64,000 nucleotides of DNA from Jannaschia faecimaris. GTDB taxonomy: Bacteria; Pseudomonadota; Alphaproteobacteria; Rhodobacterales; Rhodobacteraceae. Position 1 is the first letter of the stretch, and every line of letters begins with the position of its first letter. Under the pieces are notes generated by a model, which saw only the letters and a list, made by a program, of their open reading frames with translations, was not told where the DNA came from and searched no databases. The DNA lies in assembly GCF_900107415.1 (NCBI RefSeq), contig NZ_FNPX01000001.1, positions 434,001-498,000 of the forward strand, written 5' to 3'. The translations under genes and the position numbers were made by a program. Shown here one piece after another: positions 53,686 through 63,177 of the stretch.

Positions 53686-54501
53686 TTAGTTTGTTGGCAG
53701 AATTGTCGTTTCTGCATCTTCAGCGACATCCGCGATCAGCATGTGACCCGGCGAATGGGTGATGCAGATCGGCAGGCCCGCATCCAGAAGCACGTTCTGG
53801 GGGGTGACACCACAGGCCCAGTAGACGGGGACTTCTCCGGGCTTGATCTCAACCGCGTCGCCCCAGTCGGGGCGCGACAGATCCGCGATGCCGATCATTG
53901 CCGGGTCGCCCACGGCGATCGGTGCGCCGTGCGCCTGCGGGAAGCGGGCGCTTATCTCGCGGGCCTGCGCGACCTGATCTTCGGGGATGGGGCGCATGGT
54001 GACCACCATTTGCCCACTGAATTTGCCGGCGGGGACCAGGTCGATGTTCGATCGGAACATCGGGACATTCAGACCGCTCTCGACATGGCGCACCGGAATA
54101 CCGCTGCGCAGCAGCGCGTTCTCGAACGTAAACGAACACCCGAGCGCCACGGCCACGAGGTCATCCGCCCAGACGCCAGAGATGTCGGTGACTTCATCGG
54201 CCAGGACGCCATCGCGGAAGATCCGGTATTTCGGTACGTCGGTGCGGATATCGATGTCGCGGCCCAGCGTCCGCAGCATCGGGTCGCCGCTGTCGCTGAC
54301 GCCTACGACGGGGCACGGTTTCGGGTTACGCTGGCAGAACCGGAGGAAATCAAGGGCGAACCGCTCTGGAATGATCGCCAGATTGCACTGCAGCTTGCCC
54401 GATGCCAACCCGGCGGTGTGACCAGCGTAGGACCCGCTGCGGATCGCAGCGCGGACATCCGCCGCAGAAGACGCGACAAGATCGGCGTGTTTGACAGACA
54501 T
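53686..54501 (-). CDS. DUF1445 family putative hydro-lyase (D-glutamate cyclase type)
   Basis: The 271-residue protein starts at ATG 54499-54501 (MSVKHADLV) rather than at the upstream TTG. It matches DUF1445: GHTAGLASGKLQCNLAIIPERFALDFLRFCQRNP, GCSFTFENALLRSGIPVRHVE, IPVYW-like VPVYWACGVTPQNVLLDAG and ITHSPGHMLIAD at the end. Mitochondrial and bacterial members interconvert D-glutamate and 5-oxo-D-proline. Other members are only described as putative hydro-lyases. It heads the TRAP operon (34 bases before the binding-protein gene) and is likely under the neighbouring LysR regulator. Confidence 0.88.
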   Translation of the reverse strand: MSVKHADLVASSAADVRAAIRSGSYAGHTAGLASGKLQCNLAIIPERFALDFLRFCQRNPKPCPVVGVSDSGDPMLRTLGRDIDIRTDVPKYRIFRDGVLADEVTDISGVWADDLVAVALGCSFTFENALLRSGIPVRHVESGLNVPMFRSNIDLVPAGKFSGQMVVTMRPIPEDQVAQAREISARFPQAHGAPIAVGDPAMIGIADLSRPDWGDAVEIKPGEVPVYWACGVTPQNVLLDAGLPICITHSPGHMLIADVAEDAETTILPTN

Positions 54502-54604
54502 TTGTAACAAGTATGCAGCCCCTCTTCTATTTGATCAGCATCACACGAGCGACAACTTCCATGCAATTTATCATATTATATCACCTGCGATAGAGATTTA
54601 TTAC
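54502..54604. promoter_or_regulatory. AT-rich promoter region upstream of the DUF1445-TRAP operon
   Basis: This is 103 bases, much more AT-rich than the genes on either side (for example 54562-54585 is almost all A and T). It lies between the lysR stop and the DUF1445 start on the same strand. No strong -35/-10 pair was assigned. It is the most likely place for LysR binding, although the operon could also be transcribed from lysR. Confidence 0.45.
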
Positions 54605-55483
54605 CTATCTTGGATGCGTCCGATCCCAGACCTGCGCCACCTCACGGGCGATTTCGGAACTGTTTTCAATAAGAAAGCTACGCGGCTCGGACAAGTAGGA
54701 CGCCGTGAAGGCGAGAGGCTGCGGTGTATAGCCCGGATCAAACTCCACGATCTGGCGCGAACTGAGAAAGTCACTTGCCAGCGCGCGCGGATATGGCCCG
54801 ACGGCGACACCTGCGGCGATCATCTTCAGGCTCGCGGACAAGGACGCCGATGAGAATATCCGCACCTCGGGTCCGATCCGGCGGGTCAGTTCCGACATCA
54901 GCTCACGGAAAGGACGCGTCTTGCTTGAATAGGAAATGACCGGGATCCTGGTCAGGTCGGTTTCTTCATTCGTGGTTGAACGATACCAGTGCAGGTCGAA
55001 CGGCGGGAGGGCGACGTTCTCGACCGAATATTCCGACACCGGTCCCATCAGGATCGCAAGGTCCAGTCTGCGTTCAAGCAGGTCCGTTCGCAGGTTGAGG
55101 GAGATGTCGACCGTCAGATCGACAGTGACGCGCGGATATTGCTCGCTGAAGGCCTTGAGGAAATCGGGCAACCACGCCTGGGCGATTGTTTCGGAAGCCC
55201 CGACGCGAAACAGGCCCTCGGCCTCGGACGGGTTCGCGACGCGCTGCTTTATCTCTTCTTCGACGAACAGCATCTGTTCAGCATAGGATAAAAGGAGCGT
55301 TCCGTACTTGGTTAGAACAAGTCCGCCCGGCCCCCGCTCGAAAAGGGAGACGCGCAGCTCCTGCTCCAGGTTCGAGACGCGGGTGGAGACTGCGGGTTGC
55401 GACAGGTGCAGCCGCTCGGCGGCCTTGCGAAAACCACCCAGACGGGCGACCCACAGGAAAGTCCGGATCTGGTCGAAAGTCAT
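54605..55483 (-). CDS. LysR family transcriptional regulator
   Basis: The 292-residue protein has an N-terminal winged helix (FLWVARLGGFRKAAERLHLSQPAVSTRVSNLEQEL at about 9-43) and a substrate-binding-like effector domain (about 90-290). It lies immediately upstream of the DUF1445-TRAP genes and in the same direction, which is less usual than divergent placement. It probably activates the operon in response to its substrate. Confidence 0.93.
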   Translation of the reverse strand: MTFDQIRTFLWVARLGGFRKAAERLHLSQPAVSTRVSNLEQELRVSLFERGPGGLVLTKYGTLLLSYAEQMLFVEEEIKQRVANPSEAEGLFRVGASETIAQAWLPDFLKAFSEQYPRVTVDLTVDISLNLRTDLLERRLDLAILMGPVSEYSVENVALPPFDLHWYRSTTNEETDLTRIPVISYSSKTRPFRELMSELTRRIGPEVRIFSSASLSASLKMIAAGVAVGPYPRALASDFLSSRQIVEFDPGYTPQPLAFTASYLSEPRSFLIENSSEIAREVAQVWDRTHPR

Positions 55484-55844
55484 GCGGCACCCGTAGTTTT
55501 ATCGGATAGGCGGGAATTCCTTAGCTTGGACTATCTTCCTCTGGATCGGAATGTCGAAGATTTCCGCGTGCGCTGGTCGTCAGACTTGCTTTCGCAAGAC
55601 TTCCCGCAAAATCCAGACGTTCCTGTGTCGAAAACCGCCGGCCCGGGCGTTGATATAACTCGCAGATGTTCGATCGAGATGCGCTTTATCCGACAGCCAG
55701 TGAAAGCGTCATGGCGAGATGCGGTGCCGGTGGCGGCAGACCCGTCGCGCCTGCCAAGCCGGTCACATGGCACCCTTAAATCGAGAAAGGCGCGCCGTTC
55801 TGGCGCGCCCCATGGGTCTGTTCCGGCGGTCCGTTTGCGGTCTC
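55484..55844. other. 361-base intergenic region between lysR and typA
   Basis: This holds the lysR upstream region and, near its right end, the typA terminator hairpin. I see no gene or RNA. Short open frames on both strands have no family resemblance. Confidence 0.45.
55789..55809 (-). terminator. typA terminator
   Basis: GGCGCGCC (55789-55796) and GGCGCGCC (55802-55809) are self-complementary arms around a five-base loop (GTTCT). On the minus strand the stem is followed by TTTCTCG, a short T-rich stretch. It lies 36 bases after the typA stop. This fits an intrinsic terminator for leftward transcription. Confidence 0.7.
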
Positions 55845-57665
55845 CTACCCGGCGGCGCGCGACTGGCGCTTGCGCTCGTGCGGGTCAAGGAAGCGCTTGC
55901 GCATTCGGATGGCGTTGGGCGTGACTTCCACCAGCTCATCATTGTCGATGTACGCGATGGCCTGCTCCAGCGACAGAGTGACCGGTGTGGTCAGGCGAAC
56001 GGCTTCATCGGTACCTGACGCGCGCACGTTGGTCAGCTGCTTGCCCTTGAGCGGGTTGATTTCCAGATCGTTCTCGCGGCTGTGCTCGCCCAGGATCATG
56101 CCTTGGTAGACCTGCTCCTGCGCGCCGATGAAGAATTTGCCGCGATCTTCCAACTTCCACAGGGCGTAGGCCACCGATACACCCGACTCCATCGAGATGA
56201 GGACGCCCGCACGACGGCCCGGGATCGGACCCTTGTAGGGGGCCCATTCCTGGAAAACGCGGTTCATGACGCCCGTACCGCGCGTGTCGGTCAGGAATTC
56301 ACCGTGGTAACCGATCAGGCCGCGTGACGGGACATGCGCAATGATCCGCGTCTTGCCAGCCCCGGCCTGTTTCATCTCGACCAGTTCACCCTTGCGGGCA
56401 CCAGTGATCTTTTCGATGACCGCCCCGGAGTACTCGTCATCCACATCGATGGTGACTTCTTCGATCGGTTCATGCCGTTGACCGTCGATATCCTGGAACA
56501 AAACTTGTGGACGTGAGATGCTCAGTTCAAATCCTTCGCGGCGCATGTTCTCGATCAAGACGCCCATCTGGAGTTCGCCGCGACCGGCAACCTCGAAGGC
56601 CTCGCCACCAGGGGTGTCGCTGATCTTGATGGCGACGTTGGTTTCCGCCTCCTTCATCAGGCGGTCGCGGATGACACGCGATTGGACTTTCTTGCCGTCA
56701 CGACCAGCCAGGGGCGAGTCGTTGATGCCGAAGGTCACGGTGATGGTGGGCGGGTCGATCGGCTGCGCGGGGATCGCCTCCGTCACGGAGGTGTCGCAGA
56801 TCGTGTCGGCCACGGTGGCCTTGGCCATGCCGGCGATGGTGACGATGTCGCCGGCCTCGGCCAGGTCGATTGGCTGCTGGCTCAGACCGCGGAATGCGAG
56901 GATCTTCGTCGCTCGGAACTGTTCGATCTTGGTGCCGTCGCGCGACAAGGCGTGGACTGTCTGACCGGCCTTCAACGTGCCTGCCTCGACCCGGCCGGTT
57001 AGGATGCGACCGATAAAAGGATCGGCCCCTAGCGTGGTGGCCAGCATACGGAACGGTTTGTCGCGGTCCGCGACTTGCTTGGGCGTCTCGACGTGCTCAA
57101 TCACCAGGTCGAACAAGGCGTCGAGGTTTTCGCGCGGGCCATCCAGTTCGGTATCGGCCCAGCCGTTGCGGCCTGAGGCATAGAGAACGGGAAAGTCGAG
57201 TTGGTGGTCATCCGCCCCGAGCGATGCAAACAGATCGAAGCATTCGTCCAGCGCGCGGTCCGGCTCCGCATCGGGCTTGTCGACCTTGTTGAGCACCACG
57301 ATCGGGCGCAGGCCGAGGGCGAGCGCCTTGGATGTCACGAACTTCGTCTGGGGCATCGGGCCCTCTGCCGCGTCAACCAGCAGAACTACGCCATCGACCA
57401 TCGACAGGATTCGCTCCACCTCGCCGCCGAAATCGGCGTGGCCGGGGGTGTCGACGATATTGATGCGTACGCCCTTCCATTCCACGGATGTGGCCTTGGC
57501 AAGGATCGTAATCCCGCGTTCCCGCTCCAGGTCGTTGGAATCCATGGCGCGTTCGGTCGTCGCCTGGTTCTCGCGGTAGGTGCCGGATTGCTTGAGAAGT
57601 TCGTCCACCAGCGTCGTCTTGCCGTGGTCCACGTGTGCGATAATCGCGATATTGCGAAGGTCCAT
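55845..57665 (-). CDS. typA: translational GTPase TypA/BipA
   Basis: The 606-residue GTPase has the G1 motif [10 protein letters not shown] (about 10-19), G3 [16 protein letters not shown] and G4 NKVDKPDA. The C-terminal part has the TypA-specific [21 protein letters not shown]. It binds ribosomes and assists 50S assembly under cold or stress. Length and order of motifs are typical. Confidence 0.97.
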   Translation of the reverse strand: MDLRNIAIIAHVDHGKTTLVDELLKQSGTYRENQATTERAMDSNDLERERGITILAKATSVEWKGVRINIVDTPGHADFGGEVERILSMVDGVVLLVDAAEGPMPQTKFVTSKALALGLRPIVVLNKVDKPDAEPDRALDECFDLFASLGADDHQLDFPVLYASGRNGWADTELDGPRENLDALFDLVIEHVETPKQVADRDKPFRMLATTLGADPFIGRILTGRVEAGTLKAGQTVHALSRDGTKIEQFRATKILAFRGLSQQPIDLAEAGDIVTIAGMAKATVADTICDTSVTEAIPAQPIDPPTITVTFGINDSPLAGRDGKKVQSRVIRDRLMKEAETNVAIKISDTPGGEAFEVAGRGELQMGVLIENMRREGFELSISRPQVLFQDIDGQRHEPIEEVTIDVDDEYSGAVIEKITGARKGELVEMKQAGAGKTRIIAHVPSRGLIGYHGEFLTDTRGTGVMNRVFQEWAPYKGPIPGRRAGVLISMESGVSVAYALWKLEDRGKFFIGAQEQVYQGMILGEHSRENDLEINPLKGKQLTNVRASGTDEAVRLTTPVTLSLEQAIAYIDNDELVEVTPNAIRMRKRFLDPHERKRQSRAAG

Positions 57666-57782
57666 GAAGGTCGTCCTGAAAGAGGGGTTGGCGGCGCGTT
57701 ACCGTCAATTGCACCGAAAGGCCAGCGATTATGCTGCAGTGCGGCCTTCCGCCCCGTGCATTGCTGTGATCCTATCGCGTTC

Positions 57783-59075
57783 ATGTTTCGCTTTGTCCTG
57801 ATCCTGTTCGCCCTGCCTGCCTCCGCGATGGAGTTCCCGGCCCCCGTGACCGACGCCGACTATCGGGCGACCGACCCGGCCAAGGTCGCGATGGGGCGTC
57901 TGCTGTTCTGGGATCCGATCCTGTCGGGGAATCGCAACATAAGCTGCGGGACTTGCCATCATCCCCGGTTCGGAACTGGCGACGGGCTGTCGCTCGGGAT
58001 GGGGGAAGGGGGCGCGGGTCTGGGGCCGGAGCGGGTGGCCGACCCGGCGAACCCACCCGAAGCCCGCATCCCGCGAAACGCGCCGGGCCTTTGGAACCTG
58101 GGCGCACATGAATTTACGGTGCTGTTTCATGATGGTCGCATCGAACAGACCAAAGATGGGCTGCGCACGCCGATGGGGCCGGAAATGGTCCAGGGATTCG
58201 ATACGCTCCTGTCCGCGCAGTCGATGTTTCCGGTGCTGTCCGCGGACGAGATGGCGGGCCACTATTCCGAAAACGAGGTCAGCCGCGCGGTGCGTCAGGG
58301 CTTCATTACCGGGCAGGACGGAGCGTGGGAGAAGCTGTCGGCGCGGGTTCGCGCGATCCCGCGCTATGTGACGATGTGGGAAGCGGCCTTTCCGGGCGAC
58401 GATACGCTGGATTTCACCGATATTTCCGATGCCATCGCGCAATTCGTCGAACACGAATGGCGCAGTGACACCGCCCCGTTCGACACCTGGCTGCGTGGCG
58501 AAGGGGAGTTGCCGACCCGCGCACTGGAAGGGATGGAGTTGTTCTACGGCTCCCTCGACTGCGCGTCGTGCCACTCCGGTCCGTTTCAGACGGACCACGA
58601 TTTCCACGCCACCGGTCAGCCCCAGTTCGGGCCGGGCAAGGCTGCGGCCTTCGAGACCCACGCCCGCGACGATGGTCGTTTCCGAGTCACGGGTGACGAC
58701 ACGGATCGCTATGCGTTCCGCACGCCCAGCCTGCGCAACGTGACCGAGACCGGGCCTTGGGGCCACACAGGGGCATATGCCAACTTGCGCGACTTCCTGA
58801 CCGCCCATGCCGCCCCCCGCGCCGCGCTTCGAGACTACCCGCGCGACGTGGTTCTGCCGGAAATGGAGATCAAGGACTGGGCCCTGATGGACGACCCGGA
58901 GCAGGTTACCCGAATCGCCGCCCGCGTAATGGGGCCGGATCGGGTGCTGACCGAGGCGGAGGTCACGGCCCTGATGGCCTTTCTTGAAGCCCTGCGCGAC
59001 GCGGATGCCCTGGAAGGTCGCGACGGGGTGCCCGAAACCGTGCCCTCGGGGTTGCCGGTGGATGGGTCGGATTGA
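57783..59075 (+). CDS. di-haem cytochrome c peroxidase / MauG family protein
   Basis: The 430-residue protein starts at ATG 57783 (MFRFVLILFALPASA), although the open frame begins far upstream inside typA. It has a signal peptide (about 1-15) and two haem-binding sites, CGTCH (55-59) and CASCH (260-264). RYAFRTPSLRNVTETGPWGHTGAYANL is characteristic of the family. It would reduce hydrogen peroxide, or modify another protein, in the periplasm. The neighbour beyond the terminator is an FG-GAP protein on the other strand. Confidence 0.92.
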   Translation: MFRFVLILFALPASAMEFPAPVTDADYRATDPAKVAMGRLLFWDPILSGNRNISCGTCHHPRFGTGDGLSLGMGEGGAGLGPERVADPANPPEARIPRNAPGLWNLGAHEFTVLFHDGRIEQTKDGLRTPMGPEMVQGFDTLLSAQSMFPVLSADEMAGHYSENEVSRAVRQGFITGQDGAWEKLSARVRAIPRYVTMWEAAFPGDDTLDFTDISDAIAQFVEHEWRSDTAPFDTWLRGEGELPTRALEGMELFYGSLDCASCHSGPFQTDHDFHATGQPQFGPGKAAAFETHARDDGRFRVTGDDTDRYAFRTPSLRNVTETGPWGHTGAYANLRDFLTAHAAPRAALRDYPRDVVLPEMEIKDWALMDDPEQVTRIAARVMGPDRVLTEAEVTALMAFLEALRDADALEGRDGVPETVPSGLPVDGSD

Positions 59076-59083
59076 GTATTTGG

Positions 59084-59107
59084 AAAGCAGAGAAGCAGGC
59101 CTGCTTT
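59084..59107. terminator. hairpin between the convergent peroxidase and FG-GAP genes
   Basis: AAAGCAG (59084-59090) can pair with CTGCTTT (59101-59107) around ten bases, and an overlapping perfect palindrome AAGCAGGCCTGCTT is also present. TTCTCGAATTT follows. It could terminate the peroxidase transcript and, in reverse, the other gene. Confidence 0.5.
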
Positions 59108-59141
59108 TCTCGAATTTCCTTCGGTTCGAGATTGAGCTGCT

Positions 59142-60602
59142 CTAGCGCTGCAAGATTACGTGTCCGGTGGTCACGGGCTCCCAGTCGCCCTGCCTGCTAT
59201 CTGGCCATAGAACCCGCGCCTCAGCGTTGCGTGCCATGCCGATTCCGAAGTGAAGGGGCAGGACTGATCCCCCCGCGTGCCCGCCGCCCAGTGTCAGTTC
59301 CTGCAATTGGACACCGGCTTCGGTTCGCAGCTCGACCCAGGCTCCGACGGCGGCCCGATTTCCGCCCGGCTGATTCAGCGTGATCGACACGGCGTTTCCG
59401 GCGTCGCCGACATTGCGCCAGACCTCCAGTGGCGCGCGCCGGTTCACCACCGCTAGGTCAAGGCGTCCGTCGCCGTCCAGATCGGCGAGAACGGCTCCGC
59501 GCCCGCGGTGAAGCGAGGCGATCCCGGCGGTCTGGGATACCTCCCGGAATGTGCCGCCTTCGTTCAGCAGAAGGTTGTTGGGGTCTTCCATCGCCATGCC
59601 GGGCATCTGGTCGACGTTTCCCTTGGCGATGAACAGGTCCGCGTCGCCGTCGTTGTCCACGTCGCCCCAGGCTGCGTGCCACCCGGTCGAGGGGCGGCCG
59701 TCGCCGCCGGTGTGTGGGCGCTGGGCGAAGCTGCCGATGGAGAAGGGGGCCATGGCGTGTCCAGTTGGTGTGGACAGCATCGTGAGCTGGTCGCCCATCG
59801 AAGTCAGCACCAGGTCTGGTCGCGCGTCGCCCGTGATGTCGCGCGACGCGATGCCCATGCCCCAGATCGACGGGCCTTCGAAGCCGTCGGCTTCGGTCAG
59901 GAACCGATCGAGGGAGAGGGAGTACATCTGCTCCGCCCCGCCGCTCACATAGTAATGGCGGTCGTTGGACAGGCGCAGCGCAGCCTCTCCGTCTCGATCT
60001 TCGTCCGAGAACAGGATCGAGAGCGCGCAAAAGCCTGGATCCAGTGTCGTTTCCAGATAGCCGTCCCGTTCGGGGCGCAAGATCAGGTTGGTGTCGCAGG
60101 TGCCGAATGGTCCGTCGGGGGCGTCGCGGTCGACGTAATTGCCGAAGGCCAGCGTGGGGCGCGTTCGGTCCGGCTCCCAAGTGGCGGAAAAGGCAGTGGT
60201 CCAGGCACCCCTGCCGTCGGGAATGCCGAAATCGTGTGCGGCGAAACCACAGGCACCGTCACCCTTCAGCGTCACGTTCGGTCCGGCGCGCAAGATCACG
60301 AGGTCGTCCACGGCATCCGCATCCAGGTCCAGCGCATAGACACCTGTCGCTCCGGTGATCGGCGGGAAGGGTCCGCGCGCGAAGGTCATATCGCCCCGGT
60401 TGTGCAACAGTGTGACCGGGTTCTCGCCGCCTGCAGCGATCAGTTCGGGCAGTCTATCACCATCGCAATCCACGGCCGCGATGCCGCCGCCGACGAAGTG
60501 CTCCCATCCGCCGGCATAGACGTGGTTGGGCACGGTGACCGGCTCGAACACCGGGTCCGCGCAGGCGGGTGCGGCCAGCAGCAGCAGGGCCCCCCACCTC
60601 AT
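59142..60602 (-). CDS. FG-GAP/VCBS repeat protein with ASPIC/UnbV-like end (CRTAC1 family)
   Basis: The 486-residue secreted protein (signal peptide about 1-15) has repeats with calcium-binding-like acidic loops such as DCDGDRLPELIAAG, DLDADAVDDLVIL, DITGDARPDLVLT, DVDNDGDADLFIAKG and DLDGDGRLDLAVVN. It probably forms a beta-propeller. The C-terminal segment (LPLHFGIGMARNAEARVLWPDSRQGD) resembles the ASPIC/UnbV domain. Its function is unknown. The start overlaps the ROK gene's stop by four bases, so it is transcribed with that regulator. Confidence 0.88.
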   Translation of the reverse strand: MRWGALLLLAAPACADPVFEPVTVPNHVYAGGWEHFVGGGIAAVDCDGDRLPELIAAGGENPVTLLHNRGDMTFARGPFPPITGATGVYALDLDADAVDDLVILRAGPNVTLKGDGACGFAAHDFGIPDGRGAWTTAFSATWEPDRTRPTLAFGNYVDRDAPDGPFGTCDTNLILRPERDGYLETTLDPGFCALSILFSDEDRDGEAALRLSNDRHYYVSGGAEQMYSLSLDRFLTEADGFEGPSIWGMGIASRDITGDARPDLVLTSMGDQLTMLSTPTGHAMAPFSIGSFAQRPHTGGDGRPSTGWHAAWGDVDNDGDADLFIAKGNVDQMPGMAMEDPNNLLLNEGGTFREVSQTAGIASLHRGRGAVLADLDGDGRLDLAVVNRRAPLEVWRNVGDAGNAVSITLNQPGGNRAAVGAWVELRTEAGVQLQELTLGGGHAGGSVLPLHFGIGMARNAEARVLWPDSRQGDWEPVTTGHVILQR

Positions 60603-61843
60603 GCCAGCAAACGCGGTGTCAGATCGGACAGGGCGAGGGCGGCAGCCCCGCGTGCCCAGACCAGATCGTCCCAGGCGTTAAGCTCGATCGGGGGCGGCTT
60701 GTTCAGGGTCAGGCCGGGCACTTCGGCCAGCATTTCTTCGGCATAAAGGAAATCATAGCGCATTCGGCTACCTGACAGGATGATGCGGCGCGGGTCGAAC
60801 AGGTTGGCAACGTTGGCCAAACCAAGGGCGAGATAGCGCGCGGCGCGGTCGAAGATCGCCCGGGCCGCCTCGTTCCCGTCCTTGGCCTGATGGTAAAGCG
60901 CCTCCAATACCGCGCCGCGCGGTGGTAGTGCTCCGTCGAGTGCGATGGGGGCTTCGCGGACGAGCGCGAAATCGGCGACATAGGCCTCCAGGCAGCCGCG
61001 TTGGCCGCAACGACAAAGGGCCCCGTCCAGCTGCACCTTGGTGTGTCCAAGCTCCATTCCGTAGCCATGCGCCCCGCGGTAGGGCGCGTGATCCACCACG
61101 AGCCCGAGGCCAACGCCATATTCGATGGTGACGACAGCAAAATCGGAGAGGGACCGGCCTTTACCGAACCACATCTCTGCCATGGTGAGCAGGTTGGCGT
61201 CATTGTCGACCGACGCGGGCAGGCCCATCCGCTCAGACACCGCGCCGGCAAGATTGATATCGCGGTCGTTGACGATCGGGGACCAACGCAGCTGGCCGCT
61301 GGTATGGTCGATCATTCCCGGCATCCCCAGCCCGACGGCAAGGATCGGCGGAGCGGTCGGGCCGGCGGCCTCGGACAGTCGGGCAAGGAGTTGCTCTACC
61401 TCATCCAGAAGGCCCGCGACACTGCGCACGTTGTCACCCCGGCGCACCGTGGCGGAGGCGACCGGCTGTCCGGCGAGATCGACAAGCAGAGCCGAGTGTT
61501 CGTGATCCGACAGTTTCAGCCCGACAACAAGGCCGCGCTTGGGGTTGACCGCCAGCGTAACCGGGGGGCGGCCACGGCCATGATGTTGTGCATCGTCCCG
61601 AACCTCGTAGAGCAATTCCTGCCCCAGAAGGTCGGACACCAGCGGTGTGACCGAACCGGGCGAAACTTCCAGTTCCTTGGCGAGCGCCGCGCGGCTGATG
61701 TGCCCGGCGGAGCGGACCCGTTCATAGACTTGCTGGCGCAGGGACAGCGCTCCAGACTGACGCGCCCCGCGCAGGGGGCCGCATCCTGGGGCGTCGTCTC
61801 CGGCCAGGTGAGTCGCGGACTGGAGAGATGGTTCAATGCCCAT
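60599..61843 (-). CDS. ROK family transcriptional repressor (XylR type)
   Basis: This protein has 414 residues. The N-terminal helix-turn-helix (about 35-85: VYERVRSAGHISRAALAKELEVSPGSVTPLVSDLL) is followed by the ROK sugar-kinase fold. That fold has the motif GMELGHTKV and the zinc-binding signature CRCGQRGCLEAY. Divergent placement from xylF suggests it represses xylose transport genes. The DNA-binding domain shows it is a regulator and not a kinase. The unusual partner downstream is the FG-GAP protein. Confidence 0.92.
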   Translation of the reverse strand: MGIEPSLQSATHLAGDDAPGCGPLRGARQSGALSLRQQVYERVRSAGHISRAALAKELEVSPGSVTPLVSDLLGQELLYEVRDDAQHHGRGRPPVTLAVNPKRGLVVGLKLSDHEHSALLVDLAGQPVASATVRRGDNVRSVAGLLDEVEQLLARLSEAAGPTAPPILAVGLGMPGMIDHTSGQLRWSPIVNDRDINLAGAVSERMGLPASVDNDANLLTMAEMWFGKGRSLSDFAVVTIEYGVGLGLVVDHAPYRGAHGYGMELGHTKVQLDGALCRCGQRGCLEAYVADFALVREAPIALDGALPPRGAVLEALYHQAKDGNEAARAIFDRAARYLALGLANVANLFDPRRIILSGSRMRYDFLYAEEMLAEVPGLTLNKPPPIELNAWDDLVWARGAAALALSDLTPRLLA

Positions 61844-61952
61844 TAATTCGACCTAGCAACTAAAAATCCCCCTGCTGCGCGAAAAAGCAGCGCATGATAG
61901 GCCTCTCCGCCCATCAGCTCGGTCCATAGTGAACGATTCTTATGCTCCAAGG

Positions 61953-61992
61953 TCAAATTAATTTTGACAATCGAATAAAAACTTGTTTCGAT
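61953..61992. promoter_or_regulatory. candidate xylF promoter and ROK operator
   Basis: A near-palindrome TCAAA-N5-TTTGA spans 61953-61967. TTGACA at 61964-61969 is a perfect -35 match, but the -10 region 17 bases on is weak (TTCGAT). ATCGAA (61970-61975) and TTCGAT (61987-61992) form another inverted repeat. The overlap of dyads with a -35 element suits a repressor site. Confidence 0.45.
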
Positions 61993-62057
61993 GATTCATC
62001 CGATCCGGGCCACCCGTCAGAGGTGCGCTCCGTTTTCAGATATAACGGGAGGATACC

Positions 62058-63092
62058 ATGAAGAAACTTATGACGGCGGCCGTTGCCGCCTCGATGACCT
62101 TTGCCGGCGCTGCCGCATTCGCGGACGCTCATGCGCCCGTTGTTGGCGTCAGCTGGTCCAATTTCCAGGAAGAGCGCTGGAAAACCGATGAGGGTGCGAT
62201 GAAGGCAGCCCTTGATGCCGCCGGTGCGACCTATGTGTCCGCCGATGCGCAGTCATCGGCTTCCAAGCAGCTGTCGGACGTCGAAAGCCTGATTGCACAG
62301 GGTGTCGATGCCTTGATCATTCTGGCCCAGGACAGCCAAGCGATCGGCCCGGCTGTTACGGCCGCGCAGAACGAAGGTATTCCGGTGGTCGGTTATGACC
62401 GCCTGATCGAAGACCCCTATGCCTTCTACCTGACGTTCGACAACGTCGAGGTGGGCCGCATGCAGGCCCGCGCCGTTCTGGCTGCGCAGCCGACCGGCAA
62501 TTACGTCATGATCAAGGGCTCGGGCACCGACCCGAACGCCGACTTCCTGCGCGGCGGTCAGCAGGAAATCCTGCAGGCCGCGATCGATGCCGGGGATATC
62601 ACCATCGTGGGCGAAGCCTACACCGATGGTTGGCTGCCCGCGAACGCGCAGCGCAACATGGAGCAGATCCTGACCGCCAACGACAACGCCGTTGACGCCG
62701 TGGTCGCCTCCAACGACGGCACCGCCGGTGGTGCAGTTGCCGCGCTGGCCGCACAGGGCATGGACGGGATCCCGGTTTCGGGTCAGGACGGCGACCACGC
62801 CGCTTTGAACCGCGTGGCCTCGGGCACGCAGACCGTTTCGGTCTGGAAAGACGCACGCGCATTGGGCACCGCCGCCGCCGAGATCGCGGTTGCGCTGGCT
62901 GGTGGCACCGCCCCCGCCGACATCGAAGGTGCACAGACCTGGGTTTCGCCCGCCGGTACCGAGATGAACGCGATGTTCCTGGCCCCCGTGCCGATCACTG
63001 CCGATAACCTCTCGACCGTGACCGACGCCGGTTGGATCGAAGTTGAAGCGCTGTGCCAAGGTGTCGAAAACGGCCCGGCACCCTGCAACTGA
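62058..63092 (+). CDS. xylF: xylose-type ABC transporter substrate-binding protein
   Basis: The 344-residue protein starts at ATG 62058 with GGGAGGA before it. The signal peptide is about 1-23 (AAFADA). The mature part has the pentose-binding pattern VVGVSWSNFQEERWKTDEGAM, then VDALIILAQDSQAIGPAV, GYDRLIEDPYAFYLTFDN, IPVSGQDGDHAALNRVASG and QTVSVWKDARALG, all typical of XylF. It feeds the XylGH transporter. xylH begins at 63723. An ATPase gene (xylG) would be expected beyond the right edge. Confidence 0.94.
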   Translation: MKKLMTAAVAASMTFAGAAAFADAHAPVVGVSWSNFQEERWKTDEGAMKAALDAAGATYVSADAQSSASKQLSDVESLIAQGVDALIILAQDSQAIGPAVTAAQNEGIPVVGYDRLIEDPYAFYLTFDNVEVGRMQARAVLAAQPTGNYVMIKGSGTDPNADFLRGGQQEILQAAIDAGDITIVGEAYTDGWLPANAQRNMEQILTANDNAVDAVVASNDGTAGGAVAALAAQGMDGIPVSGQDGDHAALNRVASGTQTVSVWKDARALGTAAAEIAVALAGGTAPADIEGAQTWVSPAGTEMNAMFLAPVPITADNLSTVTDAGWIEVEALCQGVENGPAPCN

Positions 63093-63112
63093 CCTCTGGG
63101 TCATGCATAGTG

Positions 63113-63140
63113 ATCGCGCCGGCCCTCGTGCCGGCGCGAT
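63113..63140 (+). terminator. hairpin after xylF
   Basis: A 10-base-pair stem (ATCGCGCCGG at 63113-63122 with CCGGCGCGAT at 63131-63140) encloses an eight-base loop. It begins 20 bases after the xylF stop. There is no T tract. It probably stabilises the xylF message and limits readthrough into xylH. Confidence 0.65.
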
Positions 63141-63177
63141 CCGCACCTTTCGCTGAAATCTGCACTGGGCCACCGGA

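Noticed and set aside
57201-57782. Long N-terminal extension of the di-haem peroxidase frame inside typA
   Set aside because: The extension lies over typA on the opposite strand and would precede a clear signal peptide at 57783, so it is not translated as part of the protein.
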